A stretch of 64,000 bases of DNA from Paracoccus lutimaris. GTDB taxonomy: Bacteria; Pseudomonadota; Alphaproteobacteria; Rhodobacterales; Rhodobacteraceae. Position numbers and translations under genes: made by a program. The DNA is taken from contig NZ_QPJL01000007.1 in the NCBI RefSeq assembly GCF_003337565.1, positions 1 through 64,000 on the forward strand, in the 5' to 3' direction. The notes under the pieces were generated by a model. That model was not told the DNA's origin. It saw only the letters and a program-made list of their open reading frames with translations, and did not search any database. Below are positions 52,409-61,000 of this stretch, one piece after another; the stretch's first letter is position 1, and every line of letters begins with the position of its first letter.

Positions 52409-53929
52409 TCACTCCTGTTCGGTGGCCGGATCGGTCGTCGCCGCTCCGTCGTCCGTGTCGTTGCCGGCGCCGTTGCCGGGCTCGGCCCGCGTTGCCGGCG
52501 TCGCGCGGGCGCCCTGCGTCTCGCCGGGGCTCGTGCGGTAGCGAAGGCCGAGACCTGTCGCGCGGGCGGCGTCGGCGGCGTTCTCGCGGTCGATTTCCTC
52601 GATGTCGTAGCCGGTGGCCTCGACCACTTTGCGCCGCGACGTGATGCCGGCCTCCATCGCCAGCACCTGTGCCTGGATGTCCTTCAGCGGATCGACCCAG
52701 TCCCAGCGCGGCGGGATCCACTGCACCGGTCGCACCTCTGCCGGATCGGCCTCCAGCGCGCCCGACAGGACCGCGGTCTCCAGCCAGCGCCGCCAGACTG
52801 CCCGGCAGAGCTGGTGCACGATGACGCCATGCTGCAGCTGGCCGATGCGGCGACGGAACTCGACGAGTTCGGCCCTGAGACTCGAGTAGTTCGCTTGCCG
52901 GACATCGCCGGTGACGAGGTGATAGGGCAGCCCAAGCGAGGCCGCGACCGAGAGCAGCGTCCGGTACTGGAACGCCTCGTAGCCGCCGCCGACATCCGCC
53001 GGGGACGAGAACTTCACGTCTTCGCCGGGCAGCAGCACCTGCATCGTGCCGGGCTCGAGGCTCGCGATGGCCGCCCCGTCGAGATCCGCCTCCGCCTCTC
53101 CCATCATGGGCTCTTCCGGCGCGGTCTTGGTGATGAAGCCCGCGAACATCGCCGCGGTCTTCTTCCGGTCGAGCTCGGCGTCGTCGTACTGGTCGAGCAG
53201 GAACAGCCGCACCATGGCCGGCGCGATATGCGGCAGCCCCCGGATCTGGCCCGCGTCGATGGGGCGATAGATGTGCAGCACGTCCGCCGCCGGCACGCGC
53301 ACCGTCTCCGGGATGGCCGCCCCCTGGTCGGTGCTGTCGCCCGGGTGGCGGCGGCGGAAGTGGTAGGCCACGCGGCGCCCGATGGCATCGAACTCGATCC
53401 CGCAGCGGATGCGGTTGCCGTTCGCCGCGGTCTCGGTCTTCTCGAAGGGCAGCATCTCGGACTGGAGAAGCTGCAGCTGCAGCGGGACCAGTAGCCCGTC
53501 TTCGACCCGACGCGGGCGCATCCGGACGAAGCATTCGCCGGCCACGAACATCTCCCGCGCGACCATGGCCTGCAGGCCGTAGAAGTCCGTCAGCCCGTCC
53601 GCGTCGGCCTCGTCTGTCCAGGCGAGCCAGAGCTGCTGGACCCGGTCGCGGAGATCCGCGTCTCCGATGAGCGAGGACGGCTTGATCCCGTCGCCGACAA
53701 GGTTCGCGGCGAAGGCCTCGCAGGCGTTGGCGGCATAGCCGTTGGTCACGACCAGCTCTCGGGACCGCGCCAGCAGACGCGGGCCGCCCGAGGCGACCAG
53801 CGCGTTGATGTTCTCGAGCGGCGGGTTCCAGCCGCGCAGCCGACGCTTCGCCATGGCGCCCTCAAGGCGAGCGCGCACGGCGGCGGGGCCGCCGGCGGAC
53901 CGGCGGCGGAAGCGGTCGAAGAAGCCCAT
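52409..53929 (-). CDS. phage portal protein, lambda gpB family
   Basis: The 506-residue ring protein through which DNA passes. The N terminus GFFDRFRRRSAGGPAAVRARLEGAMAKRRLRGWNP is typical; further signatures are TNGYAANACEAFAANLVGDGIKP, DSTDQGAAIPETVRVPAADVLHIYRPIDAGQIRGLPHIAPAM and VTGDVRQANYSSLRAELVEFRRRI. The C terminus is a disordered Ala/Thr/Asp-rich tail. It stands between gpW and the protease. Confidence 0.92.
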   Translation of the reverse strand: MGFFDRFRRRSAGGPAAVRARLEGAMAKRRLRGWNPPLENINALVASGGPRLLARSRELVVTNGYAANACEAFAANLVGDGIKPSSLIGDADLRDRVQQLWLAWTDEADADGLTDFYGLQAMVAREMFVAGECFVRMRPRRVEDGLLVPLQLQLLQSEMLPFEKTETAANGNRIRCGIEFDAIGRRVAYHFRRRHPGDSTDQGAAIPETVRVPAADVLHIYRPIDAGQIRGLPHIAPAMVRLFLLDQYDDAELDRKKTAAMFAGFITKTAPEEPMMGEAEADLDGAAIASLEPGTMQVLLPGEDVKFSSPADVGGGYEAFQYRTLLSVAASLGLPYHLVTGDVRQANYSSLRAELVEFRRRIGQLQHGVIVHQLCRAVWRRWLETAVLSGALEADPAEVRPVQWIPPRWDWVDPLKDIQAQVLAMEAGITSRRKVVEATGYDIEEIDRENAADAARATGLGLRYRTSPGETQGARATPATRAEPGNGAGNDTDDGAATTDPATEQE

Positions 53930-53933
53930 GGGT

Positions 53934-54149
53934 TCAGAGCCCCTTCGCCGTCGTCACGCGCACATGCCGCACGATCCGACGCCCTTCGGCTGCGGCGATC
54001 TCACGGTCCAGCGCTTCGATGGCCCGGTCGATCTCGGCGACGCTGCGATAGTCCACGGTCTTGCCGTCGTAGCTGACCCGCGCCACGCCCGAGGACCGCT
54101 GCGCGGTCAGCGCGTCGCGGCGGGCGCGGAGCTCTGCGGCCGTGGCCAT
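53934..54149 (-). CDS. phage head-tail joining protein, gpW family
   Basis: A 71-residue helical protein (ATAAELRARRDALTAQRSSGVARVSYDGKTVDYRSVAEIDRAIEALDREIAA) that matches gpW in length and pattern, including the short beta hairpin VSYDGKTVDYRS. It sits between large terminase and portal genes, as in lambda. Confidence 0.88.
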   Translation of the reverse strand: MATAAELRARRDALTAQRSSGVARVSYDGKTVDYRSVAEIDRAIEALDREIAAAEGRRIVRHVRVTTAKGL

Positions 54150-54152
54150 GGA

Positions 54153-56153
54153 TCACCTCATGTAGCTCGAGCGCACCGCGCGCCGGCGCTGCATCGTTCG
54201 TGTCGGGACGGCCGGCGCCGTTGCCGGACCGGCTTCGGATCCGTCCTGCTTCGCCACCCCGAGCTGCGCTTCCAGATCGGCCCACCGCGCCTCGGGCCAG
54301 CGATCCGCCCCGAGGATCCACGCGGCGGCGCGGGCATAGACCCGGATGTCCAGCGCCTCGTTGCGCTCGCGGAGCTTCTGCCATTCGAGCCGCGTGAAGC
54401 CACGCTTGCCCTTCACCGTCACCAGCTGCTCGGCGGTCAGCTGCTTGAGCCATTCGCCGTCCGCCCAGTCCGGCAGGTGGATCGTGCCGGGCGGGCACAG
54501 AGCGCCCGCCGCCTGTTCCTCTCTCGTCGGCCGGTCCTGCCGCAGGAAACGATAGGTCTCGGCCTTGAAGGTCGAGGTGGCCACGGTCCAGAGCCGGGCG
54601 CCGCGCCGGAGCCGCTTACCCGCGACGGTCGCGTCGACAAAGGTTGGCCCGGTCACCGGGCTGGTGCGGGTGAACCCTTCGACGCCCTTCACCGGCGCCA
54701 CCTGCGCGAACCCCACCTGGCGCGACCAGGCATAGACCGCGCTCGTCTCGTAGCCCGTGTCGATCGCGAGCCGGGCGAGCGTCATCCGCTGACCCGAAGC
54801 ATGCGTCCAGGTCCGCCCGAGCAACTCTGTCAGCTGCTGCCAGCAGGCCGGATCGCCGGGGCCGCCCTCGAGCACGAGGTGATCGACAAGCCAGCTTTCC
54901 AGACCCTGACCCCAGGCCCAGACGTCGACCTCGATCCGGTCCTTCTGCACGTCGGCGCCCGCGGTCAGGAACAGCCCCCGCTGCGGCACCGTGCCTGGAG
55001 CCCATGCCTCGCGCCGGTCCGCCAGCCTCTGCCAGTCGGGCGCCTCGCCGGTCTCCATCCAGGTCTCGCCGAGGATGGTGTTCCGGAACGCCCGCATCGC
55101 CTCGTCGCTGCCCCGTGCCGCCTCATGCGCCCGCGCGATCCGCTGCCAGCTGAGCCAGCCCACCGGCGAATAGAGCGCCGAGAGGTGGTAGCCGACCGTG
55201 GTCGGATCGGCGGCCGTCGTGGTCGCGCGCCACTCGCCGCGCTCGAGCATCTGCGTCTTGTGGTGCTCTGCGATGGTCCGCTCGCAGCCCTCGCAGTGAT
55301 ATTCCGCCGTCTCCGGGCGGCCCTTCTCCCAGCGCAGCCGGTCGAACTTCAGCCACTGCATCGCGCCGCAGTGCGGGCACGGAACGAAGAACCGGCGCTG
55401 GTCGGACGCCTCGAACTCCCGCTCGATCCGGCTCAGCCCCCGGATCGTCGGGGTTGAGACCAGGAACACCTTGCGCCGATGGGCGAAGGTCAGCGAGCGC
55501 GCCTCGGCCAGCGTGACCGGGTCGCCTTCCTCGTCGGCCGACGCCGGATAGGCGTCGACCTCGTCGAGGAAGATGTAGCGCGCCGGGGTCGAGCGCAGAC
55601 CCACCGCCGAGTTCGCGCCGGTCATGATCAGGATGCCGCCCGCGAACTCCTTGGACAGCATCGTGTTGCCCGCGTCGCGCGAGCGCGCGGGCTTCACCCG
55701 CTCCCGTAGCTCGGGGCTTTCGTCGATCAGCGGGTCGATCCGCTGGCGCGAGTTGCGCTTGGCCAGTTCCACGGTGGGCTGGACAGCGAGCATCGGCCCC
55801 GGCGCCTGGTGGATCGCGAACCCGATCCAGTTGTTGCCCGCCTCGGTCGCGCCGACCTGCGCCGCCTTCATGAACACGATCCGCTGCGTGGGATCCCCCG
55901 GCGACAGCCGGTCCATGATCTCGCGCATGTAGGGCGTGCGCACGGTGCGATACCGCCCCGGTTCGGCCGAGGCGCGACCCGAGAGCATCCGGTGCCGGTC
56001 AGCCCATTCCGAGACGGTCAGGTCCGGATCAGGCCGCAGCCCGTTGCCCCAGGCGCGCAGGATCTCGCCTGCGCCGTCGAAGTCCGTCAGCGCGTCATCA
56101 TCACCGGAAGTCGGGCCGGACCTCGGCGAGTTCGTCGAGGTGGGCGCGTACAT
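54153..56153 (-). CDS. terminase large subunit, GpA family
   Basis: The 666-residue motor that cuts and packages phage DNA. The ATPase part has a Walker A variant in IVFMKAAQVGATEAGNNWIG and Walker B RYIFLDEVDAYPASADEEGD; a CxxC-type zinc element occurs in PCPHCGAMQWLKFD and YHCEGCERTIAEHH; the nuclease part has FLTAGADVQKDRIEVDVWAWGQG and LARLAIDTGYETSAVYAWSRQ. ATG 56153 lies inside the small subunit gene (53-base overlap); the first 30 residues are unlike the family and the true start could be further in. Confidence 0.92.
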   Translation of the reverse strand: MYAPTSTNSPRSGPTSGDDDALTDFDGAGEILRAWGNGLRPDPDLTVSEWADRHRMLSGRASAEPGRYRTVRTPYMREIMDRLSPGDPTQRIVFMKAAQVGATEAGNNWIGFAIHQAPGPMLAVQPTVELAKRNSRQRIDPLIDESPELRERVKPARSRDAGNTMLSKEFAGGILIMTGANSAVGLRSTPARYIFLDEVDAYPASADEEGDPVTLAEARSLTFAHRRKVFLVSTPTIRGLSRIEREFEASDQRRFFVPCPHCGAMQWLKFDRLRWEKGRPETAEYHCEGCERTIAEHHKTQMLERGEWRATTTAADPTTVGYHLSALYSPVGWLSWQRIARAHEAARGSDEAMRAFRNTILGETWMETGEAPDWQRLADRREAWAPGTVPQRGLFLTAGADVQKDRIEVDVWAWGQGLESWLVDHLVLEGGPGDPACWQQLTELLGRTWTHASGQRMTLARLAIDTGYETSAVYAWSRQVGFAQVAPVKGVEGFTRTSPVTGPTFVDATVAGKRLRRGARLWTVATSTFKAETYRFLRQDRPTREEQAAGALCPPGTIHLPDWADGEWLKQLTAEQLVTVKGKRGFTRLEWQKLRERNEALDIRVYARAAAWILGADRWPEARWADLEAQLGVAKQDGSEAGPATAPAVPTRTMQRRRAVRSSYMR

Positions 56154-56697
56154 GTCTCTCCAGCACCTTCTGCATCGCGGCTGGCTCCACGGTGATCTGC
56201 TGGCCGGTCACGTCGGCGCACGAGGCTGACAGTTCGGCCGCCATCAGCGCCGCCGCGCGTGCAGGCCAGTTCACCCACGCGTCCCGTTCCTCCCGCGCCA
56301 GCCGGAACACCAGCGCCAGCGCGCGGGCCCGCTCGATCAACTCCCCCTTCAGCTTCTGGAGCCGGATGCGCCGCTCCTGCGCTTTCAGCACCTCGTTCGC
56401 GGTCTTCGCCTGCAGGAAGGTCGTGCCGCCGCCGACGGCCGGGACTGCCAGCCCCTGTTCACGCAGCGTGTCGCCAACAGCGGCCACGGCCGCCTCGGGG
56501 ACGGGCTTCAGCTTCGGCGTGGGCGGCTTGCGGGTCTTGGACGGGTCGGTCGTCTCGGCACGTCTGGCGTCGCTGGCGGCCGCGTTGATGCTGCCGTCGG
56601 GATAGAGGACCAGCCGCTCGGCGGCCTTGGCCTTCTGGATCGCGCCCCGCGACAGCCCGACATGCGCGGCGTACTGGCGCTCGCTCATGCCCTGCAT
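56101..56697 (-). CDS. terminase small subunit-like protein
   Basis: A 198-residue DNA-binding protein upstream of TerL. The N terminus MSERQYAAHVGLSRGAIQKAKAAERLVLYPDGSINAAASDARR is a Nu1-type helix-turn-helix; a proline/lysine linker follows, then a charged helical region (AKTANEVLKAQERRIRLQKLKGELIERARALALVFRLARE). Position and domains fit the packaging-site recognition subunit. Confidence 0.8.
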   Translation of the reverse strand: MQGMSERQYAAHVGLSRGAIQKAKAAERLVLYPDGSINAAASDARRAETTDPSKTRKPPTPKLKPVPEAAVAAVGDTLREQGLAVPAVGGGTTFLQAKTANEVLKAQERRIRLQKLKGELIERARALALVFRLAREERDAWVNWPARAAALMAAELSASCADVTGQQITVEPAAMQKVLERHVRAHLDELAEVRPDFR

Positions 56698-56729
56698 CGA
56701 CGGCTCCGATTATCTATCGAAATCATGTT

Positions 56730-56746
56730 CTTATCGAGTTGATAAG
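56730..56746. promoter_or_regulatory. palindrome between divergent phage genes
   Basis: CTTATCGAGTTGATAAG is a perfect inverted repeat (CTTATC-N5-GATAAG) in the AT-richer gap between the terminase small subunit (minus) and the 90-residue protein (plus). It may bind a phage regulator controlling the late operon. Confidence 0.45.
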
Positions 56747-56808
56747 CAGCGCGACCGGAGCGAACGTCCGTTCAGAAGGACGATGCAACTCACCAAGGAG
56801 CCATCACG

Positions 56809-57081
56809 ATGACCACGCGCCTGAACCCGATCACCACCCCGCGCCACGAACTCCGCGCCGAGAAGGCGCGCCGGAATAAGGAAGCCGCGCTCGCGGCCTT
56901 CATCGGCAAGAAGGCCGAGATCGACGAGATGCTCGCCCGGCTGCAGACGCTGAGCGACGACCACTTCAACGCCCACCCCGACGAGATCAACTGGGGCCAT
57001 GTCGGCACCCTCGAACACTACGCCAGCCTCCTGAAGCGCATCACCGACAGCGCCTTCGGCGAGGGCGAGCACGCCCGCTGA
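56809..57081 (+). CDS. 90-residue phage protein of unknown function
   Basis: A small, charged, helical protein: ITTPRHELRAEKARRNKEAALAAFIGKKAEIDEMLARLQTLSDDHFNAHPDEINWGHVGTLEHYASLLKRITDSAF. AAGGAG lies about 10 bases before the start. I know of no named family. It and the next gene are the only plus-strand phage genes here other than the two morons, and are divergent from the late operon. Confidence 0.72.
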   Translation: MTTRLNPITTPRHELRAEKARRNKEAALAAFIGKKAEIDEMLARLQTLSDDHFNAHPDEINWGHVGTLEHYASLLKRITDSAFGEGEHAR

Positions 57082-57176
57082 TCTCCGGCACTGCCGGAAC
57101 TCCCGCCGCGCGCCCTGCGCGGCTCGGGGTCGTAGGAGGCGCCGCATGACGCGGGCCCGAATACGGAGACGATCCC

Positions 57177-57749
57177 ATGACCAAGCTTTCTGACACCCAA
57201 GCCATCATCCTCAGCGCCGCCGCACAGCGCGAGGACCGCATCGCACTGCCGCTGCCCGAGAGCCTGCGCGGCGGCGCCGCTGCCAAGGTGGTCGGCGCGA
57301 TGCTCGCGAAGAACTTCCTGCAGGAGGTCGACGCCGACACGCGCAAGGGCGAGCTTATGTGGCGCGAGACCGGAGACGGCCACGGCGTCACGCTGGTTGC
57401 CACCGACGCGGGCCTTGCCGCCATCGGGATCGAGACCGAGGACGCGAACCCCGCGCCTGCGGGCGCGACGGACGCGCCTACCGAGGAGGCCGCGCCGGAC
57501 ACCCCCACCGTAGCCGAAACCGCGCCCAAGACGCGCACACCGCGCGAGGGCACCAAGCAGGCCACGCTGATCGCCATGCTGCGCGCACCGGACGGCGCGA
57601 CCATCGAGGAGATCATGGCCGCGACGGGCTGGCAGTCGCACACGGTGCGCGGCGCGATGGCGGGGGCGCTGAAGAAGAAGCTCGGGCTCGAGGTGACCTC
57701 GGAGAAGGTCGAGGATCGGGGGCGCGTGTACAAACTCCCCGCCGCCTGA
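57177..57749 (+). CDS. DUF3489 domain phage protein
   Basis: A 190-residue protein in two parts: residues 1-85 (LSDTQAIILSAAAQREDRIALPLPESLRGGAAAKVVGAML) and, after an acidic Ala/Pro/Thr linker, the DUF3489 winged-helix-like domain (TKQATLIAMLRAPDGATIEEIMAATGWQSHTVRGAMAGALKKKLGLEV) at about 120-190. The second part looks DNA-binding. It may be a phage regulator; none of this is proven. Confidence 0.78.
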   Translation: MTKLSDTQAIILSAAAQREDRIALPLPESLRGGAAAKVVGAMLAKNFLQEVDADTRKGELMWRETGDGHGVTLVATDAGLAAIGIETEDANPAPAGATDAPTEEAAPDTPTVAETAPKTRTPREGTKQATLIAMLRAPDGATIEEIMAATGWQSHTVRGAMAGALKKKLGLEVTSEKVEDRGRVYKLPAA

Positions 57750-57773
57750 CGCGCCGGACCCCGACAAGCTGAT

Positions 57774-57800
57774 GACCGCCGTCCCTACGGGGCGGCGGTC
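57774..57800. terminator. hairpin between convergent phage genes
   Basis: GACCGCCG (57774-57781) pairs perfectly with CGGCGGTC (57793-57800) around an 11-base loop. It stands between the convergent DUF3489 gene and the DUF7220 gene, as expected for a bidirectional terminator, though no strong T-run follows on either strand. Confidence 0.45.
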
Positions 57801-57802
57801 GA

Positions 57803-58027
57803 TCATTTGGCGCTCCGCATCCGGATCGCCTCGAACACCCGCCGCAAGGCGAAGGAACGGGCGATCGAGACGACGGTGAAAATGGCGCCCATCTTCAGGT
57901 TCTGCGCCAGCGTCGTGTGCAGCCCGAAGATCGGGAAGATCAGGATCTGCGTCACGACCGCGACGCCGTAGCCGACGATCACGTTGGCGACGGACTCGAC
58001 CAGCGACATGAGGCGGGTCTGCTTCAT
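57803..58027 (-). CDS. DUF7220 small phage membrane protein
   Basis: A 74-residue protein, KQTRLMSLVESVANVIVGYGVAVVTQILIFPIFGLHTTLAQNLKMGAIFTVVSIARSFALRRVFEAI. Two hydrophobic segments and the SLVESxANVxVGYGVAV pattern match the DUF7220 type found next to phage methyltransferase genes. It follows the cytosine methyltransferase. Function unknown. Confidence 0.75.
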   Translation of the reverse strand: MKQTRLMSLVESVANVIVGYGVAVVTQILIFPIFGLHTTLAQNLKMGAIFTVVSIARSFALRRVFEAIRMRSAK

Positions 58028-58670
58028 GCCGCTGCCTCATCCATCGGCCAGCAGTTCAGCCGCGAGAGTTCGCAGCGCATGCGCCGCAACCAAGGGGACC
58101 ACGCCGTTGCCACAGAGGCGAAGCCGGTCCACCCGGTGGGCCAACCCATCAGTGCCTCGACGAACAGCGGGTTCAAGGTCCGGCGCGGCTCGGAGGTATC
58201 GCTCCCAGCCATCGGCGTCACCAGGACCTGGCGGCCAAGCAGGCCGTTCACCGGCGTGTTCGCGAGTGTCGTCGCCCCGTCCTTGTGATCCCGCGCCGTC
58301 GGCGTCATCCACAATCCCACCGCATGGGTCAGATCGGCCGTCTTGCGGTTGCCCGCGCTCGGCTTGCAGCCGTCGTTCGCCATCGGCGTCGGCCAGTCCC
58401 GCGCCATGCGGTCCAGACCCTTCTCGTCTCGTCGTTCGCCGCCCCGGCTGCGGAAACTGTCGGTCTGCGGCGTGGGCCACATCGCAGCCGTGGTCGCCAG
58501 GTTCATGCCGTGCTGGCCCGCTTTCTGCGACGGCGTCGGTATTGTCTGCCTGTTCTCGTTGGCGCTGGCCCTTGGCGTCGGCCAGAGCCGCAGCAGTTCC
58601 GTCCGGTTCCCGCCACTCGACCGGGTGCCAGAGCAGGCGCGCGGGGTCGGCCAGCTCGTCCCCTTCGCGG
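58024..58670 (-). other. second open frame overlapping the methyltransferase gene
   Basis: In another frame of the same strand, the DNA under the C-terminal half of the cytosine methyltransferase stays open and reads like protein: repeated WPTP/TPTA units (SWPTPRACSG, LWPTPRASANENRQ, DWPTPMANDG, WMTPTARDHKDG) ending in TLNPLFVEALMGWPTGWTG. Stretches of this type, with the LNPxFVEWLMGWPxGWT ending, occur at the C termini of many phage DNA methylases. The frame stops at 58024 and overlaps the DUF7220 start. Whether it is translated, for example by frameshift, is unknown. Confidence 0.5.
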
Positions 58671-59218
58671 ATGGCGAGGATGAAGAGCCGCTCGCGCTTG
58701 TGGGGCGCGCCGACTTCCGCCGCCGTGAAGAGGCCTGCCGCAAGGCGGTAGCCCATGCCGACCAGTCCTGCGGCGACTTCGGGGAAGCCGAGGCGGAGAT
58801 GATGGGCGACATTCTCGAGGAAGACGAAGGGCGGTTCGACCTCGCCGATGATGCGGGCGACATGCGGCCAGAGGTGGCGCGGGTCGTCGGCGCCCCGGCG
58901 TTTGCCCGCGACGGAGAACGGCTGGCACGGATAGCCCGCAGTGACGATGTCCACCGCGCCGCGCCACGGGCGGCCGTCGAAAGTTGCAACATCGTCCCAG
59001 ACAACAGCCTGATCCAGGGACGCGTCTTCCATCCGCGCCACGAGAGTGGCTGCGGCGAAGGTTTCCCGTTCGACATGGCCCACAGCACGATATCCGGGGA
59101 TGGCGATGGTGAGCCCGAGGTCGATACCGCCCGCGCCGGAGCAGAGGGAGAGGCCGAACAGACATGCGTCTCCGGCTCCGGAAGCGTCTCCGGAGGAAGG
59201 TAGAGCCAGGTCATGCAT
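58037..59218 (-). CDS. phage DNA (cytosine-5-)methyltransferase
   Basis: A 393-residue C5 methyltransferase. Motif I is LSLCSGAGGIDLGL (24-37), motif IV with the catalytic Cys is GYPCQPFSVAG (C98), motif VI is ENV (135-137), motif VIII is KRERLF (about 174-179) and motif X is CGNGVVPLVAAHALRTL (about 369-385). Between VIII and X the sequence is low in complexity with LADA-like repeats (DELADPARL, ALADAKGQ, GLADADGE), where the target-recognition domain should be; the same DNA has a second, family-like frame. It probably protects phage DNA from restriction. Confidence 0.85.
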   Translation of the reverse strand: MHDLALPSSGDASGAGDACLFGLSLCSGAGGIDLGLTIAIPGYRAVGHVERETFAAATLVARMEDASLDQAVVWDDVATFDGRPWRGAVDIVTAGYPCQPFSVAGKRRGADDPRHLWPHVARIIGEVEPPFVFLENVAHHLRLGFPEVAAGLVGMGYRLAAGLFTAAEVGAPHKRERLFILAIREGDELADPARLLWHPVEWREPDGTAAALADAKGQRQREQADNTDAVAESGPARHEPGDHGCDVAHAADRQFPQPGRRTTRREGSGPHGAGLADADGERRLQAERGQPQDGRSDPCGGIVDDADGAGSQGRGDDTREHAGERPAWPPGPGDADGWERYLRAAPDLEPAVRRGTDGLAHRVDRLRLCGNGVVPLVAAHALRTLAAELLADG

Positions 59219-59219
59219 G

Positions 59220-60584
59220 TCACGCGGCGGTCTGGCGCTTTCGCGCGGGTTCGGGTTCGGCGTCCGTGTCCGGCGTATCGGTGACGTCGCCCAGCCGCTC
59301 CGCCTTCACCTGCGCGAAGGTCCGGCCGTCGCCGTCGAGGATCGCGTCCTTGTCGGTTTCGGCCTGCCAACGCTCCACGGCGACATCGACATACGCCGCG
59401 CTGATCTCCATTGCGAAGACGCGGCGGCCATTGGCCTCGCCCGCCATGATCTGCGACCCGGAGCCGGAGAACGGCTCATAGCAGAGGCCGCCCCGCGCCA
59501 CATGCTGGCGCATCGGGATCCCGAAGGCGTCGAGCGGCTTCGGCGTCGGATGGTCAGGCCGGTCATCCTTGGCGAAGCTGGGAAGCGCCCATGTCGATGG
59601 CAGCGTTTCCTCGGCCACCTTCGGCGGGCGGTTCGGGCGACGCCAGCCCATGAAACAGGGCTCGTGCTTCCAGAGGTAATGCGACCGGGTCAGGACGCCC
59701 CGGTCTTTCACCCAGATGATTTGCTGATGCACAAAGGCGCCTGCCTTCTCCCAGCAGGCTTCCAGCATCGCCTGGCGGCGCGAGGCGTGCCAGCAGTACC
59801 AGGCAGCATCCTCGGCGATGGCTTCCGCCACGGCTGCAGCGATGAACCCGTCATAGAGTTCCGCGCCCTGCGAACTGTCGTCCCAAGTCGTGCCGTAGGA
59901 CGCCGACCAGTCCTTGTTGCGGGTCGGATGGTTCGAGCCGTCGTAGTCGACGAGATACGGTGGATCGGTCGCGAAAAGGATCGCGCGCTCACCGTTCATC
60001 AGGCGGCGCACATCGGCCGCGCTGGTGCTGTCGCCGCAGAGCAGCCGGTGATCGCCGAGGATCCAGAGATCGCCCGTCCGCGACGCCGGATTGCGTGGGG
60101 GTTCGGGGATGGTCACCGGCGGCACGGAGCCCCCGGCGCCCTCTTCCTCGCCGCCACCGTCGAGATCGAAGGCCAGCAGCTTGTCGAGTTCGCCATCGGA
60201 AAACCCGACCAGCGACAGGTCGAAGTCTTCGGCCAGCAGGTCGTTCAGTTCCGCCGACAGCAGCGCCTCGTCCCAGGTGCCGAGTTCCGTCAGCTTGTTG
60301 TCCGCAATCCGGTACGCCCGGCGCTGCGCTTCGGTCAGGTGCCCGAGCACGATCACCGGCGCCTCGGTCAGCCCGAGCTGCGTCGCGGCCAGCACGCGCC
60401 CGTGGCCTGCTATCAGTTCGCCGTCCTCGCCGACGAGGCAGGGCACGGTCCAGCCGAACTCGGCCATGCTGGCGGCGATCTTCGCGACCTGATCCGCGCC
60501 ATGCGCCTTCGCGTTCTTCGCGTAGGGCTGGAGGCGCGACAGCGGCCACGTCTCGATCGCGTCCGGGGCGAAGCTCAACGTCAT
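59220..60584 (-). CDS. ParB-like domain fused to DNA (adenine/cytosine-N4) methyltransferase
   Basis: A 454-residue two-domain protein from ATG 60584. Residues about 8-110 are a ParB/sulfiredoxin-like domain (SRLQPYAKNAKAHGADQVAKIAASMAEFGW, ELIAGHGRVLAATQLG, RRAYRIADNKLTELG). Residues about 170-435 are an N6/N4 methyltransferase of the beta order: catalytic DPPY at 207-210 precedes the SAM-binding YEPFSGSGSQIMAGE at about 386. Such fusions are common in phages and modify phage DNA. Long upstream in-frame codons overlap a non-coding stretch and another gene and are rejected. Confidence 0.88.
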   Translation of the reverse strand: MTLSFAPDAIETWPLSRLQPYAKNAKAHGADQVAKIAASMAEFGWTVPCLVGEDGELIAGHGRVLAATQLGLTEAPVIVLGHLTEAQRRAYRIADNKLTELGTWDEALLSAELNDLLAEDFDLSLVGFSDGELDKLLAFDLDGGGEEEGAGGSVPPVTIPEPPRNPASRTGDLWILGDHRLLCGDSTSAADVRRLMNGERAILFATDPPYLVDYDGSNHPTRNKDWSASYGTTWDDSSQGAELYDGFIAAAVAEAIAEDAAWYCWHASRRQAMLEACWEKAGAFVHQQIIWVKDRGVLTRSHYLWKHEPCFMGWRRPNRPPKVAEETLPSTWALPSFAKDDRPDHPTPKPLDAFGIPMRQHVARGGLCYEPFSGSGSQIMAGEANGRRVFAMEISAAYVDVAVERWQAETDKDAILDGDGRTFAQVKAERLGDVTDTPDTDAEPEPARKRQTAA

Positions 60585-61000
60585 GATGGGCACGGTTCCT
60601 CGGTCGGGTGGATGCCGGTGGCTTCCGGACTCCGGATGCCGGGCCGGACTCCACACGGGGTCCAGCGGCCACCAGCGGTGTCCGGTCGGAAGGCCAGCGT
60701 TCATTGGTGTTTGCGCGGGGCGCGCGTGGCTCCGGCTTCCGGGTGGCTTCCCAAAAATCCGGCCCTGTCGCTGGCGATGTTCCGCGCTTCGCCCGCCAGC
60801 ATACGAATGTCGCCAGGAAGGAACCGGAAACTCCCTCGTGGTGGACCCCGGCCAGACCCTTGCTGGATACCGGGGTCCAGACGGCCCCCCGTCAACGCAA
60901 GGGGAGAGCGGGCTTTCCAGCGCACTCTCCCCATCTTGCCTTCGGAATAGCATGGATCTGTTGCAGATGTCGAAGGAAAAAGTGTTGCAACACATTGGAG
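60585..61000. other. structured gene-free stretch in the early phage operon
   Basis: 416 bases without a convincing gene on either strand, unusual in this compact region. It contains a perfect 9-bp stem (GGACCCCGG at 60843-60851 with CCGGGGTCC at 60870-60878) continued inward by CCAG/CTGG, and a perfect 8-bp stem (GGGGAGAG at 60901-60908 with CTCTCCCC at 60925-60932). GGACTCC/TCCGG-like words recur at about 60620-60690. Confidence 0.5.

Noticed and set aside
53742..55457. 571-codon plus-strand frame
   Set aside because: Shadow of the terminase and portal genes.
32279..56697. Whole region as a domesticated gene transfer agent
   Set aside because: Only the distal tail genes are GTA-like. Terminase, portal, protease, gpD and capsid are lambda-type, and lysis, replication and methyltransferase genes are those of a phage.
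59046..60950. 634-codon plus-strand frame
   Set aside because: Antisense to the two methyltransferase genes; composition typical of a shadow.
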